64,000 bases of DNA from Streptomyces neyagawaensis (GCF_023516595.1 NZ_JAMGBG010000032.1:1-64000), one strand, 5' to 3'; counted from the first letter of the stretch, positions 43,406 through 51,860 are shown. Made by a program: numbers and translations. The notes: generated by a model from the sequence alone, not told the origin.

Positions 43406-44035
43406 GTGAGTTCGCATCCCCCGATACCGACCCGGGTCGTCCTGCTGTCCGGTCCGTCCGGCTCAGGCAAATCCCTCCTCGCCGCCCGCTCCGGCCTGCC
43501 CGTGCTGCGGCTCGACGACTTCTACAAGGAGGGCGACGACCCGACGCTGCCGCTGGTGGAGGGCAGCACGGACATCGACTGGGACCATCCGCTGTCCTGG
43601 GACGCGGACGCCGCGGTCGCGGCGATCGAGGAGCTGTGCCGCACGAGCCGTACGACCGTCCCGGCGTACGACATCTCGCTCAGCGCGCGCACCGGCTGGG
43701 AGTCCCTGAGCATCGAGCGGACCCCGCTGTTCATCGCCGAGGGCATCTTCGCCGCGGAGATCGTGGGACGCTGCCGCGAACTCGGCGTCCTCGCGGACGC
43801 GCTGTGCCTGACCCGGGGCCCGGTGACGACGTTCCGCCGCCGCTTCCTGCGCGATCTGCGGGAGGGCCGCAAGTCGGTGCCCTTCCTGCTGCGGCGCGGC
43901 TGGCGGCTGATGCGTCTGGAGCGCTCGATCGTGGCCCGGCAGACGGAGTTGGGCGCCCACGCCTGCGACAAGGACGAGGCCCTCGGACGGCTGGCGTCAG
44001 CCGCGGCGGGCCGCCGCGCGCAGACCCCGGCCTAG
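43406..44035 (+). CDS. Uridine-kinase-like P-loop protein
   Basis: 209 residues from GTG 43406. The P-loop is VVLLSGPSGSGKSLLAARSG (residues 16-23). A metal- and substrate-binding LRLDDFYKEGDDP is followed by DWDHPLSWDADAAV, both hallmarks of uridine kinases (DxFY and DWDHP). IAEGIFAAEIV carries the Walker B-like strand. RRRFLRDLREGRKS is the arginine-rich lid. It would phosphorylate uridine or cytidine, or a related small molecule, and fits the nucleoside theme of this half of the window, but no CTACGCGCGTAG site precedes it. A strong hairpin follows. Confidence 0.88.
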   Translation: MSSHPPIPTRVVLLSGPSGSGKSLLAARSGLPVLRLDDFYKEGDDPTLPLVEGSTDIDWDHPLSWDADAAVAAIEELCRTSRTTVPAYDISLSARTGWESLSIERTPLFIAEGIFAAEIVGRCRELGVLADALCLTRGPVTTFRRRFLRDLREGRKSVPFLLRRGWRLMRLERSIVARQTELGAHACDKDEALGRLASAAAGRRAQTPA

Positions 44036-44075
44036 GCAACGGGACCCGGCCCCGCTGCACGAACGCGACATGAAA

Positions 44076-44116
44076 AAGCGGGACTGGACGGACCCCCCGG
44101 CCCTCCAGTCCCGCTT
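44076..44116. terminator. Hairpin between kinase and sigQ
   Basis: AAGCGGGACTGGA and TCCAGTCCCGCTT form a 13-bp perfect stem. The following 160 bp up to the sigQ stop are C-rich (CCCCCGT-like units) without a gene. Confidence 0.8.
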
Positions 44117-44279
44117 CCCCCGTTGTCCCCCGTCGTGACCCGTGCCCCCCGTGGTCCCGTCGGTTTTCCCCGATTCCCCCCGGTTGTCGCGGCGGCGCTC
44201 CCCCGCGCCACCGCGAACTCCCCCGGATCCCCCGTGATCCCCCGTGCTTCCCCCCGCTTTCCCTGCTCCCCCCAGACCT

Positions 44280-45038
44280 TCAGGCGACAAGCTCCCCGAA
44301 GGACTCCTCCTCGTCACGGCCGAAGCTGAGGACCTCGTCCTCGCGCAGGCGGCGCAGGGACCGCCAGATGCTGGACTTCACCGTGCCGACACTGATGTCG
44401 AGGATCTCCGCGATCTCCGGGTCGGTGCGGCCCTCGTAGTAACGGAGGACCAGCATCGTCCGCTGGAGTTCGGGGAGCCGGGCGAGCGCCTGCCACAGGA
44501 CGGCGCGCAGTTCGGTGCCGCGCATCGCGTCCGTGTCGCCGGCGGTCTCCGGCAGTTCCTCGGTCGGGTACTCGTTCAGCTTGCGGCGGCGCCACGCGCT
44601 GATGTGCAGGTTGGTCATGGTGCGGCGGAGGTAGCCCCCGACCGCGGCCTTGTCACTGATCCGGTCCCACGCCTTGTACGTCGAGAAGAGGGCGCTCTGG
44701 AGGAGGTCCTCGGCCTCGAAGCGGTCACCGGTCAAGTGGTAGGCGGTTGCGTACAGGGAGGCACGACGCTCCTGGACGTAGGCGGTGAACTCCGCCTCCG
44801 ACACAGAACGGCGCTCCCCCGTGCCCTCCCCGTACGCGGCCCCCGTTCCCCCGTGGGCCACCCCCGTGGCGCTTCCCCCCACATGTGCGTCAACCACCGA
44901 CATGTACGTGGTGTGCTGACGCCCGGTACCGCGAGCGCACCCCCGCCCGCTCACGGCACCGGACTTCTCCGTGTTCCGGATGACGTCGTGGAGACGCGTG
45001 ACAACTGCGCTAGTGCTGGTGCTGTGCAGCGTGTTCAT
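44280..45038 (-). CDS. sigQ: ECF sigma factor SigQ
   Basis: 252 residues from ATG 45038. A disordered N-terminal stretch of about 75 residues is followed by region 2 (AEFTAYVQERRASLYATAYHLTGDRFEAEDLLQSALFSTYKAWDRI). Region 4 has the helix-turn-helix (EGRTDPEIAEILDISVGTVKSSIWRSLRRLRE). The SigE-like family membership and the divergent arrangement with afsQ1/afsQ2 identify it as SigQ. In S. coelicolor, SigQ opposes antibiotic production activated by AfsQ1/Q2 and its gene is itself an AfsQ1 target. No anti-sigma gene is adjacent. The direct-repeat site at 45159 lies in its upstream region. Confidence 0.92.
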   Translation of the reverse strand: MNTLHSTSTSAVVTRLHDVIRNTEKSGAVSGRGCARGTGRQHTTYMSVVDAHVGGSATGVAHGGTGAAYGEGTGERRSVSEAEFTAYVQERRASLYATAYHLTGDRFEAEDLLQSALFSTYKAWDRISDKAAVGGYLRRTMTNLHISAWRRRKLNEYPTEELPETAGDTDAMRGTELRAVLWQALARLPELQRTMLVLRYYEGRTDPEIAEILDISVGTVKSSIWRSLRRLREDEVLSFGRDEEESFGELVA

Positions 45039-45158
45039 CTCGCGCCCCCCGTCGTGGAGTTCCGGTCTCTCACCCCGCTTCGGCGCTCGACCGCCGCGGT
45101 GCTTCTTGCCTGTGCCGAAAAGATTGCCCGGCCACTTTCATGGCCGTGTCCGCCGACT

Positions 45159-45174
45159 GTCACAGACCTGTCAC
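45159..45174. promoter_or_regulatory. AfsQ1 binding site (GTCAC-N6-GTCAC)
   Basis: GTCAC AGACCT GTCAC exactly matches the published AfsQ1 consensus GTnAC-n6-GTnAC. It is in the divergent region, about 120 bp from sigQ and 140 bp from afsQ1. Confidence 0.85.
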
Positions 45175-45314
45175 AGGGGTCGGCCCCAGGAAAGACACAG
45201 CGCGCTCACAGAGAAGAGTCGCATGGCTACGCGAACGGCACGATCGTGTGCGGGTGTCGCGTGGGAGCGCTTCAACGGTCGATTCGTGGCCATGCCATGG
45301 GCCAGAATGAGCCC

Positions 45315-45992
45315 GTGCCTTCCCTGTTGCTGATCGAGGACGACGACGCCATCCGCACGGCCCTGGAGCTCTCACTGACGCGCCAGGGGCACCGTGTCGC
45401 CACCGCCGCCACCGGCGAGGATGGTCTCAAGCTGCTGCGCGAACAGCGGCCGGATCTGATCGTTTTGGACGTGATGCTGCCCGGCATCGACGGCTTCGAG
45501 GTGTGCCGTCGTATCCGGCGCACCGACCAGCTGCCGATCATCCTGCTGACCGCCCGCAGCGACGACATCGACGTCGTGGTGGGTCTGGAGTCCGGTGCGG
45601 ACGACTATGTGGTCAAGCCCGTGCAGGGGCGGGTGCTGGACGCCCGTATCCGCGCGGTGCTGCGGCGCGGTGAGCGCGAGGCCAATGACGCGGCGACCTT
45701 CGGCAGCCTCGTCATCGACCGCGCGGCCATGACCGTGACGAAGAACGGCGAGGACCTCCAGCTGACGCCGACCGAGCTGCGGCTGCTGCTGGAGCTGAGC
45801 CGGCGCCCCGGACAGGCCCTGTCCCGGCAGCAGTTGCTGCGCCTGGTGTGGGAGCACGACTACCTGGGCGACTCCCGGCTGGTCGACGCGTGCGTCCAGC
45901 GGCTGCGCGCGAAGGTCGAGGACGTTCCGTCGTCGCCGACCCTGATCCGTACGGTCCGTGGTGTGGGCTACCGGCTGGACGTTCCTCAGTGA
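45315..45992 (+). CDS. afsQ1: Response regulator AfsQ1 (OmpR/PhoB class)
   Basis: 225 residues from GTG 45315, the length known for S. coelicolor AfsQ1. The receiver has the acidic pocket (LIEDDDAIR), phosphoacceptor Asp52 in LIVLDVMLPG, Thr in ILLTARSDD and Lys in DDYVVKPV. A winged-helix DNA-binding domain follows (LTPTELRLLLELSRRPGQALSRQQLLRLVWEHDY, VDACVQRLRAKVED, RTVRGVGYRL). AfsQ1 activates antibiotic genes and sigQ, especially with glutamate as nitrogen source, and binds GTnAC repeats. CAGAAT lies 6 nt upstream, with no Shine-Dalgarno, so a leaderless mRNA is possible. Its stop overlaps the afsQ2 start by 4 bp. Confidence 0.95.
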   Translation: MPSLLLIEDDDAIRTALELSLTRQGHRVATAATGEDGLKLLREQRPDLIVLDVMLPGIDGFEVCRRIRRTDQLPIILLTARSDDIDVVVGLESGADDYVVKPVQGRVLDARIRAVLRRGEREANDAATFGSLVIDRAAMTVTKNGEDLQLTPTELRLLLELSRRPGQALSRQQLLRLVWEHDYLGDSRLVDACVQRLRAKVEDVPSSPTLIRTVRGVGYRLDVPQ

Positions 45993-47581
45993 CGAAGGCG
46001 CGAGGGGGGATTCGCGGCTGGTCCGCGACGCGTACGAAGGTCCAGTCCCGGATTCGTTTCACCAGCCTTCGGCTGCGGCTGGTGGTGGTGTTCGGGCTGG
46101 TGGCGCTCACGGCCGCCGTGTCGGCCTCCGGTATCGCGTACTGGCTCAACCGGGAGGCCGTGCAGAGCCGGGCGCAGGACGCGGCGCTGAACGACTTCGA
46201 GCGTGAGCTGCAGAGCCATGTGAGCACGCTCCGCCCGAACCCCTCCCAGGACCAACTGCGGATCGCCGCGCGCAAGATGGCCGACGGCGGTGATCGCTTC
46301 GGGGTGCTCCTCATCGACGAGGACCCGGAGGGCAGGACGGTGTCCGGTTCCTCGACCGACAACGCGCTGAACGGGTTCTCCCTCGACGACGTGCCCGCGT
46401 CCCTGCAGAAGGCCGTCGACAAGCGGCAGAAGATCACCTCCGGGAACCAGCACCCGTACCACGTGTACTGGCAGCGGGTCATCGACGGCGACACCCCGTA
46501 TCTGGTGGGCGGCGCGAAGATGATCGGCGGCGGTCCGACCGCCTACATGCGCAAGTCGCTGGAGAAGGAGGCCGAGGACCTCAACTCGCTGGCCTGGTCG
46601 CTGGGGATCGCGACGGGTCTGTCGCTGATCGGCTCGGCGCTGCTCGCGCAGGCCGCCGCGACGACCGTGCTGAAGCCGGTGCAGCGCCTCGGGGTGGCCG
46701 CCCGGCGGCTCGGCGAGGGCCAGCTCGACACCCGGCTGCGTGTCTCCGGCACGGACGAACTGGCCGACCTCTCACGGACCTTCAACCTCGCGGCGGAGTC
46801 CCTGGAGAAGAAGGTCGACGACATGAGCGCCCGCGAGGAGGCGTCCCGCCGCTTCGTCGCCGACATGTCGCACGAACTCCGGACACCGCTGACGGCGATC
46901 ACCGCCGTCACGGAGGTGCTGGAGGAGGAGCTGGACGCGGAGACCGGCAGCGTCGACCCGATGATCGAACCCGCCGTACGGCTCGTGGTGAGCGAGACCC
47001 GGCGGCTCAACGACCTCGTCGAGAACCTGATGGAGGTGACCCGCTTCGACGCGGGCACGGCCCGGCTGGTCCTCGACGACGTGGACATCGCCGACCAGAT
47101 CACCGCCTGTATCGACGCCCGCGCCTGGCTGGACGCGGTGGACCTGGACGCCGAGCGCGGCATCATGGCCAACCTCGACCCGCGCCGCCTGGACGTGATC
47201 CTCGCCAACCTCATCGGCAACGCCCTCAAGCACGGCGGTTCACCGGTGCGGGTCTCGGTGCGAGAAGAGGGCGAGGACCTGCTGATCGAGGTGCGGGACC
47301 ACGGGCCCGGCATCCCCGAGGACGTCCTTCCGCACGTGTTCGACCGCTTCTACAAGGCGAGCGCCTCCCGTCCGCGCTCCGAGGGCAGCGGCCTCGGCCT
47401 GTCCATCGCCCTGGTGAACGCCCACATCCACGGCGGCTCGATCACCGCCGCCAACTCCCCCGAGGGCGGCGCGGTCTTCACCCTCCGCCTGCCCAGGGAC
47501 GCCGCCCCGCTGATCGCGGGGGAACGCGACGGGGACCAGGGCGACGGCGGCACGCAGGACACCGAGGGGGACGGGCAGTGA
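45989..47581 (+). CDS. afsQ2: Sensor histidine kinase AfsQ2
   Basis: 530 residues from GTG 45989, coupled to afsQ1 (GTGA overlap). Architecture: a basic N-terminal segment, TM1 (about 30-53), an extracytoplasmic sensor (about 55-210), TM2 (about 213-233), HAMP (PVQRLGVAARRLGEGQLDTRLRVSGTDELADL) and dimerisation domain. The phosphorylated His295 is in FVADMSHELRTPLTAI. The ATPase has the N box (LANLIGNALKHG), G1 (RDHGPGIPE) and G2 (GSGLGLSIAL). It phosphorylates AfsQ1. The small lipoprotein encoded next, also coupled by GTGA, probably takes part in sensing. Confidence 0.95.
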   Translation: MTKARGGIRGWSATRTKVQSRIRFTSLRLRLVVVFGLVALTAAVSASGIAYWLNREAVQSRAQDAALNDFERELQSHVSTLRPNPSQDQLRIAARKMADGGDRFGVLLIDEDPEGRTVSGSSTDNALNGFSLDDVPASLQKAVDKRQKITSGNQHPYHVYWQRVIDGDTPYLVGGAKMIGGGPTAYMRKSLEKEAEDLNSLAWSLGIATGLSLIGSALLAQAAATTVLKPVQRLGVAARRLGEGQLDTRLRVSGTDELADLSRTFNLAAESLEKKVDDMSAREEASRRFVADMSHELRTPLTAITAVTEVLEEELDAETGSVDPMIEPAVRLVVSETRRLNDLVENLMEVTRFDAGTARLVLDDVDIADQITACIDARAWLDAVDLDAERGIMANLDPRRLDVILANLIGNALKHGGSPVRVSVREEGEDLLIEVRDHGPGIPEDVLPHVFDRFYKASASRPRSEGSGLGLSIALVNAHIHGGSITAANSPEGGAVFTLRLPRDAAPLIAGERDGDQGDGGTQDTEGDGQ

Positions 47582-48267
47582 CGATACGAGAGGTGCCGGC
47601 GAGAGACACACGGGTACGGCGGATGCGGACGCGAGAGCCACAGGGGCGGGCCACGCGGGTGCGGGGCGTACGGATCCTGGCCGCGGGCGGGGTGCTCACC
47701 GGGCTGCTGGCGGGCTGCGGCATCCGGGCGACCCAGGTGCCGACGGACTTCGGTCCCGCGCCGTCGATGGTGCCCTGCTCGTCGTCGGTGACGGACCTCG
47801 CGACGCAGGCCGGCCCGTCCGGGATGCCCGTCGAGGTGTTCCTGCTCTGCTCCGGGGCGCTCGTCCGGGTCGACCGTTCGGTGCGGGTCGCCGACGGCAC
47901 GGACGAGGCGAAGCGGCGCGTGGTCGTCGCCCAAGGGCTCCTGAAGGCCCTCGGCGAGACACCGTCGGGCGTGGAGGACGAGGCCGGCTACCGCACGGCG
48001 GTGCCGCCCGGCATCACGGTGACCGGCCCCCGCCCGGGTGACCCCGACGACACGCTGCGGCTGTCCACCGCCCCCGACGGCCTGCCCAAGTACGCCCTCG
48101 CGCAGATCGTGTGCACCTTCGCGGACACGGCGGCGACCGGCGACAACGGCTCGGTCGTCCTGGGCAGCACCAGCGCCGACGCGCTGCGCCGGTACGAGTG
48201 CACCGCGGACGTCCAGTCGGATCCGGGGGCGGGGATACCGCCCTCGACGGAGGTCTCGGGTTCCTGA
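47578..48267 (+). CDS. AfsQ-operon lipoprotein
   Basis: 229 residues from GTG 47578, overlapping the afsQ2 stop by 4 bp, so co-translated with the kinase. A basic N-terminal region is followed by a hydrophobic segment and the lipobox LLAGC (Cys47), giving a membrane-anchored extracellular protein. The mature part starts with a Pro-rich link, then SMPVEVFLLCSGALVRVDRSVRV and a second cysteine-bearing block (AQIVCTFADTAA, RRYECTADV). The strand pattern resembles a GerMN-like domain as in LpqB. In S. coelicolor the equivalent gene (SCO4905) belongs to the afsQ locus. A role as an accessory sensor for AfsQ2 is inferred from the operon. Confidence 0.88.
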   Translation: MTIREVPARDTRVRRMRTREPQGRATRVRGVRILAAGGVLTGLLAGCGIRATQVPTDFGPAPSMVPCSSSVTDLATQAGPSGMPVEVFLLCSGALVRVDRSVRVADGTDEAKRRVVVAQGLLKALGETPSGVEDEAGYRTAVPPGITVTGPRPGDPDDTLRLSTAPDGLPKYALAQIVCTFADTAATGDNGSVVLGSTSADALRRYECTADVQSDPGAGIPPSTEVSGS

Positions 48268-48342
48268 CGCCCGACGCCGCTCCGGGGCCGCACGGGGCCG
48301 CCGGAAAAATCGAGCGGAACCGTTCGCGCCGGAGGGCGCGTC

Positions 48343-48903
48343 TTGGGGGGCGTGCAGCGTCAAGGTACGAGCGGCGGTAGTGCCGCGGTCCGTGTTCGTG
48401 CGGCGGGGGGTGTCCTCCTCGCCGCACATCTCGCGGTCGTTGCCTGGATCACGCTGCGTCCGCTGGACGTCACCTGGGTGAGCCCGACCAACATGCGGCC
48501 CTTCGCGGGGATCAGAGCGGATCTGGCGCTGGGCTGGCCGGAGGCCGCCCTGCAGATCGGTGAGGGGCTCGCGCTGCTGGCACCGCTCGGTGTGCTGCTG
48601 CCGCTGGTGCACGGCCGGCTGTCGGTGTCGCCGGTCGCCTCGCTGGCCCGGTCGGTCGCGGCCGGGGCGCTGCTGTCGCTGGCCGTCGAGCTGTTGCAGA
48701 CCGGGGTGCCGGGCCAGGTCGTGGACATCGACTCCATCCTGCTGAACGCGGTCGGTGTGGGCCTCGCCCATGTCGCCGTCGTCCCGGCGGCCAGGGCCGC
48801 GCTCCGTCGCAGGGCGGACAGCCGGGTGCGGACGGACCACCGCCGTGAGGAGCATTCTCAGGGTCGGACCCCGACGATTCCCAGGGTCGGGATGGCTCCG
48901 TAG
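48343..48903 (+). CDS. VanZ-family membrane protein
   Basis: 186 residues. I chose TTG 48343 because GGAGGG lies 6 nt before it; a GTG at 48352 is the alternative. The VanZ core is clear: AHLAVVAWITLRPLD, a helix with IGEGLALLAPLGVLLPLV, LSLAVELLQTGVPGQVVDIDSILLNAVG, and a final helix. The E-L-x-Q and D-x-D-D/S-I-x-x-N motifs are the family signature. VanZ proteins are small four-helix membrane proteins, some conferring low-level teicoplanin or other glycopeptide/lipopeptide tolerance; most are of unknown role. A disordered, basic tail of 35 residues ends the protein. No vanH/A/X genes are near. Confidence 0.87.
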   Translation: MGGVQRQGTSGGSAAVRVRAAGGVLLAAHLAVVAWITLRPLDVTWVSPTNMRPFAGIRADLALGWPEAALQIGEGLALLAPLGVLLPLVHGRLSVSPVASLARSVAAGALLSLAVELLQTGVPGQVVDIDSILLNAVGVGLAHVAVVPAARAALRRRADSRVRTDHRREEHSQGRTPTIPRVGMAP

Positions 48904-49029
48904 AGGGACGCTTCGTCCCCTTCGTCACCGTAGCGTCGATGGTGTGGAAAAGAGAGTGGCGGCCATCAGGAGGCCCCGCCCCCACCGTCGGCCCGCGGCC
49001 GACGTCCTACGCTGACGAAGGAGCCCCTC

Positions 49030-49230
49030 ATGAGCCGCCTTGCCCGCCCCGCGGAAGGCCGGATGATCGGCGGAGTGTGCGCAGCGCTGGCACGGCGCTT
49101 CGGCACCTCCGCGACCACGATGCGTGTGCTGTTCCTCGCGTCGTGCCTGCTTCCGGGCCCGCAGTTCCTGCTCTACATAGCCCTGTGGATCCTGTTCCCG
49201 TCCGAGGGAAAGGCCCGCACGGCATGGTGA
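49030..49230 (+). CDS. PspC-domain protein
   Basis: 66 residues from ATG 49030, with AAGGAG 9 nt upstream. It is a minimal PspC domain: RLARPAEGRMIGGVCAALARRFG, then TSATTMRVLFLASCLLPGPQFLLYIALWILFPSEG, one hydrophobic hairpin. Proteobacterial PspC is a membrane sensor of envelope stress. In Streptomyces many such single-domain copies exist with no known role. It is transcribed alone and followed by a strong hairpin. Confidence 0.9.
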   Translation: MSRLARPAEGRMIGGVCAALARRFGTSATTMRVLFLASCLLPGPQFLLYIALWILFPSEGKARTAW

Positions 49231-49250
49231 CGCACCTCCGCTGACCACGC

Positions 49251-49285
49251 CGATGGGGCGCACCCTCGCGGGGTGCGCCCCATCG
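49251..49285. terminator. Bidirectional terminator hairpin
   Basis: CGATGGGGCGCACCC and GGGTGCGCCCCATCG form a perfect 15-bp stem between the convergent PspC and secreted-protein genes. Confidence 0.9.
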
Positions 49286-49307
49286 GTGTACGAGGGGAGC
49301 GGTCCGC

Positions 49308-49676
49308 TCAGGCGCCGAGGGGCAGGCCGTTCACGCCGAGGCCTTTGGTGGGCAGGGGCTTGCCGGCGGGGAGGCCGCCCAGCAGGCCACCGGCGGGGGC
49401 GGTCGGCCCCTCGGCGAGGACGTTAGCGGTGGCGGGCTGCATCGACTCCAGACCCGCGCCGAGCGCACGCTGCCCCTGGGTGACGGCTCCGCCGGGAGCC
49501 GGCAGCGCCTTCGACACCTTCTCCACGGGCAGCGACTGGGTGACGGTGCCCACGGCCTGGGAGGCGTCGGGAGCGGCCGGCATGCTCGGGGCAGCGTTCG
49601 CGGCGCTCGCGCCCGCAGCGGCGATGGCGGCACCGAGGGCGGCGACACCGAGGGTCTTGGCAGCAGACTGCTTCAT
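49308..49676 (-). CDS. Small secreted protein
   Basis: 122 residues from ATG 49676, with AAGGA upstream. The N-terminus MKQSAAKTLGVAALGAAIAAAGASAANA is a typical signal peptide ending in A-x-A. The mature chain is rich in Ala, Pro, Gly and Leu with repeated short motifs (VTQSLPVEKVSKALPAPGG, AGGLLGGLPAGKPLPTKGLGVNGLPLG). It has no cysteines and no anchor. It is likely a secreted, unstructured wall-associated protein. Similar Streptomyces proteins are widespread but uncharacterised. It is close to the adenosine deaminase gene but ends at its own terminator. Confidence 0.82.
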   Translation of the reverse strand: MKQSAAKTLGVAALGAAIAAAGASAANAAPSMPAAPDASQAVGTVTQSLPVEKVSKALPAPGGAVTQGQRALGAGLESMQPATANVLAEGPTAPAGGLLGGLPAGKPLPTKGLGVNGLPLGA

Positions 49677-49815
49677 GTTGAATGCGTCCTTGGAATGCGT
49701 TCGACGGGTGGTGAGCGGTCCCGAAACGTAAACACCAAAGTCCCGCCGGTGGCAAACATCGACAAGCGGCCGCGTCGCCCTTCACGCGGCCGCTCCCGGA
49801 ATCGATTGTTTGACG

Positions 49816-50976
49816 CTATTCGTCGACAGAACCGCTGGTGGAGACCGTTTGACGGAACAGCCATTCGGATTTCAACTCGGCATATCCGGGCTTGATCACA
49901 TCATTGATCATGGCCAGTCGTTCATCGAAAGGAATGAATGCTGACTTCATAGCATTGACCGAGAACCACTGCATGTCGTCGAGCGTGTAACCGAAAGCCT
50001 CGACCAGGTACTCGAATTCACGGCTCATGCTGGTGTGGGACATCAGCCGGTTGTCGGTGTTGACCGTGGCGCGGAAGTGCAGCCGCCGCAGCAGCCCGAT
50101 GGGGTGCTCGGCGTACGAACGGGCCGCCCCCGTCTGGAGGTTGGAGCTGGGGCACAGTTCCAGCGGGATCCGCTTGTCGCGGACGTAGGAGGCGAGCCGG
50201 CCGAGCTTCACCGAGCCGTCCTCGTGGACCTGGATGTCGTCGATGATGCGGACGCCGTGGCCGAGCCGGTCCGCGCCGCACCACTGCAACGCCTGCCAGA
50301 TGGAGGGCAGCCCGAAGGCCTCCCCGGCATGGATGGTGAAGTGGTTGTTCTCGCGCTTGAGGTACTCGAAGGCGTCGAGGTGCCGGGTGGGCGGGTAGCC
50401 GGCCTCCGCGCCGGCGATGTCGAAGCCGACGACGCCGAGATCGCGGTAGCGGTTGGCGAGTTCCGCGATCTCCAGGGCGCGGGCGGCGTGCCGCATGGCG
50501 GTGAGCAGGGCACCGACACGGATGCGGCGCCCTGCCTCCCTGGCTCGGCGCTCGCCCTGGCGGAAGCCCTCGTTGACGGCCTCGACGACCTCTTCGAGGC
50601 TGAGGCCGCCGTCGAGATGCTGCTCGGGGGCGTAGCGGACCTCGGCGTAGACGACCCCGTCCTCGGCGAGGTCCTCGGCGCACTCGGCGGCGACCCGGAC
50701 GAGCGCGTCACGGGTCTGCATGACGCCGACGGTGTGGGAGAAGGTCTCCAAGTACCGCTCCAGGGAACCGGAGTCGGCGGCCTCGCGGAACCAGACGCCG
50801 AGCCGGTCGGGGTCGGTCTCCGGCAGCCGGGAGGTGCAGCCCGCGGCGTCGGCGAGTTCGACGACGGTGCCGGGGCGGAGCCCGCCGTCGAGGTGGTCGT
50901 GCAGCAGAACCTTGGGCGCCCGGCGGATCTGGTCCGAGTCCGGGGTGGTTCCGGTCCGGTCAGTCTGGTTCGTCAT
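49816..50976 (-). CDS. add: Adenosine deaminase
   Basis: 386 residues from ATG 50976. The zinc ligands are His26 and His28 in LLHDHLDGGLRP, a histidine in TIHAGEAFG (with catalytic glutamate), and an aspartate in ATVNTDNRLMS (the usual S-x-N-T-D-D region). RLGHGVRIIDD supplies another active-site histidine. It turns adenosine and deoxyadenosine into inosine and deoxyinosine, which the nucleoside phosphorylase then splits. The palindrome CTACGCGCGTAG and a leaderless -10 (TATGGT, 6 nt spacing) lie upstream, linking its control with punA and deoC. Its length and motifs are normal. Confidence 0.95.
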   Translation of the reverse strand: MTNQTDRTGTTPDSDQIRRAPKVLLHDHLDGGLRPGTVVELADAAGCTSRLPETDPDRLGVWFREAADSGSLERYLETFSHTVGVMQTRDALVRVAAECAEDLAEDGVVYAEVRYAPEQHLDGGLSLEEVVEAVNEGFRQGERRAREAGRRIRVGALLTAMRHAARALEIAELANRYRDLGVVGFDIAGAEAGYPPTRHLDAFEYLKRENNHFTIHAGEAFGLPSIWQALQWCGADRLGHGVRIIDDIQVHEDGSVKLGRLASYVRDKRIPLELCPSSNLQTGAARSYAEHPIGLLRRLHFRATVNTDNRLMSHTSMSREFEYLVEAFGYTLDDMQWFSVNAMKSAFIPFDERLAMINDVIKPGYAELKSEWLFRQTVSTSGSVDE

Positions 50977-50982
50977 TTTCGC

Positions 50983-50988
50983 ACCATA
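50983..50988 (-). promoter_or_regulatory. -10 element for leaderless add transcript
   Basis: On the minus strand TATGGT, then 6 nt (GCGAAA), then ATG 50976. Confidence 0.6.
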
Positions 50989-50992
50989 TCGC

Positions 50993-51004
50993 CTACGCGC
51001 GTAG
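50993..51004. promoter_or_regulatory. CTACGCGCGTAG operator, add
   Basis: The perfect palindrome ends 4 bp upstream of the TATGGT -10. It is also 86 bp from the divergent hydrolase gene at 51090. Confidence 0.78.
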
Positions 51005-51089
51005 AGCACCTGTCGGGAGGTGGCGTCGATACGCAACGGTGACCCGCAGGACGGGTGGCGTACACCGTCTCTTCTGACACTGTTCTGTC

Positions 51090-51860
51090 ATGGCGCAGCA
51101 AGCAATGCCGGTACGGACGCCCCGACTTGGGCGGACGTTCGGCCCGGAGCCCAGCACGGTCGGCGCGGTGGTCCTGCTTCTCCCGGCCGGCGACGAGGCT
51201 TCCCCCCGCAGACCCTCCCCCATGGTCGCCACCGCCTCCGTGCGCGCCCTGGGGCGACGGCTGGTCCGCGCGGGGCGCGACGAGGGCCTGGCGGCCCATG
51301 TCGTGCACTACCGCCACCGCGGCTGGAACGGCACGGAGGCGCGGCTCGCACGGGACGCCGAGTGGGCCGCGGACGAGGTGGTCCGGCGGTACGGGGACGT
51401 GCCGGTGTGCCTGGTGGGGCTGCACATGGGGGCGCGCGCCGCGCTGCACGCCGGGGGGCACGACGCCGTCAACTCCGTACTGGCGATCGCCCCCTGGCTG
51501 CCCGAGGAGGACGCGGCGGCGACGCCCGAACCGGTGAAACAGCTCGCGGGGCGGCGGGTGCTGATCGTGCACGGCACGAACGACGAACGGGTCGACCCCG
51601 AGCTGTCCTTCCGGTTCGCCGCGCGCGCGAAGAAGACGAACCCCGACATCTGCCGGTTCGAGGTGCACGCGGACCGGCACGGGCTGACGCAGTACCGCGA
51701 GGAGGTGCACGCCCTGGCCTCGGACTTCGTGATGGGCGTGCTGTTCGGCCGGGCGTTCGCGCGCCCCGTGGAGGACGCGCTCGCCGCGCCGCCGCCGCTG
51801 GGCCTGCGGATGCCGCTCGCCTCCGGCTTCGGAGCGGCCCGCTCCCGGTGGAGCGGCTGA
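51090..51860 (+). CDS. Alpha/beta-hydrolase-fold protein with altered nucleophile
   Basis: 256 residues from ATG 51090. The fold is recognisable: AVVLLLPAGDE, the helix-strand run AAHVVHYRHRGWNG, a nucleophile elbow CLVGLHMGARAA, then SVLAIAPWLP, VLIVHGTNDERVDPE (catalytic-acid strand) and HADRHGLTQY (catalytic histidine region). At the elbow the usual G-x-S-x-G is G-L-H-M-G, so the serine is histidine. It may thus be non-catalytic or use different chemistry. CACTGT lies 6 nt upstream of the ATG (a possible leaderless -10). It is divergent from add but its -10 is not next to the palindrome. Function unknown. Confidence 0.85.
   Translation: MAQQAMPVRTPRLGRTFGPEPSTVGAVVLLLPAGDEASPRRPSPMVATASVRALGRRLVRAGRDEGLAAHVVHYRHRGWNGTEARLARDAEWAADEVVRRYGDVPVCLVGLHMGARAALHAGGHDAVNSVLAIAPWLPEEDAAATPEPVKQLAGRRVLIVHGTNDERVDPELSFRFAARAKKTNPDICRFEVHADRHGLTQYREEVHALASDFVMGVLFGRAFARPVEDALAAPPPLGLRMPLASGFGAARSRWSG

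Noticed and set aside
44117..44279. C-rich CCCCCGT-like units considered as a repeat array or CRISPR-like element
   Set aside because: Unit length is irregular and no spacers exist; it is a low-complexity stretch before the sigQ stop.
48343..48903. VanZ gene considered as part of a glycopeptide-resistance cluster
   Set aside because: No vanR/S/H/A/X homologues are nearby; stand-alone VanZ proteins are common in Streptomyces.
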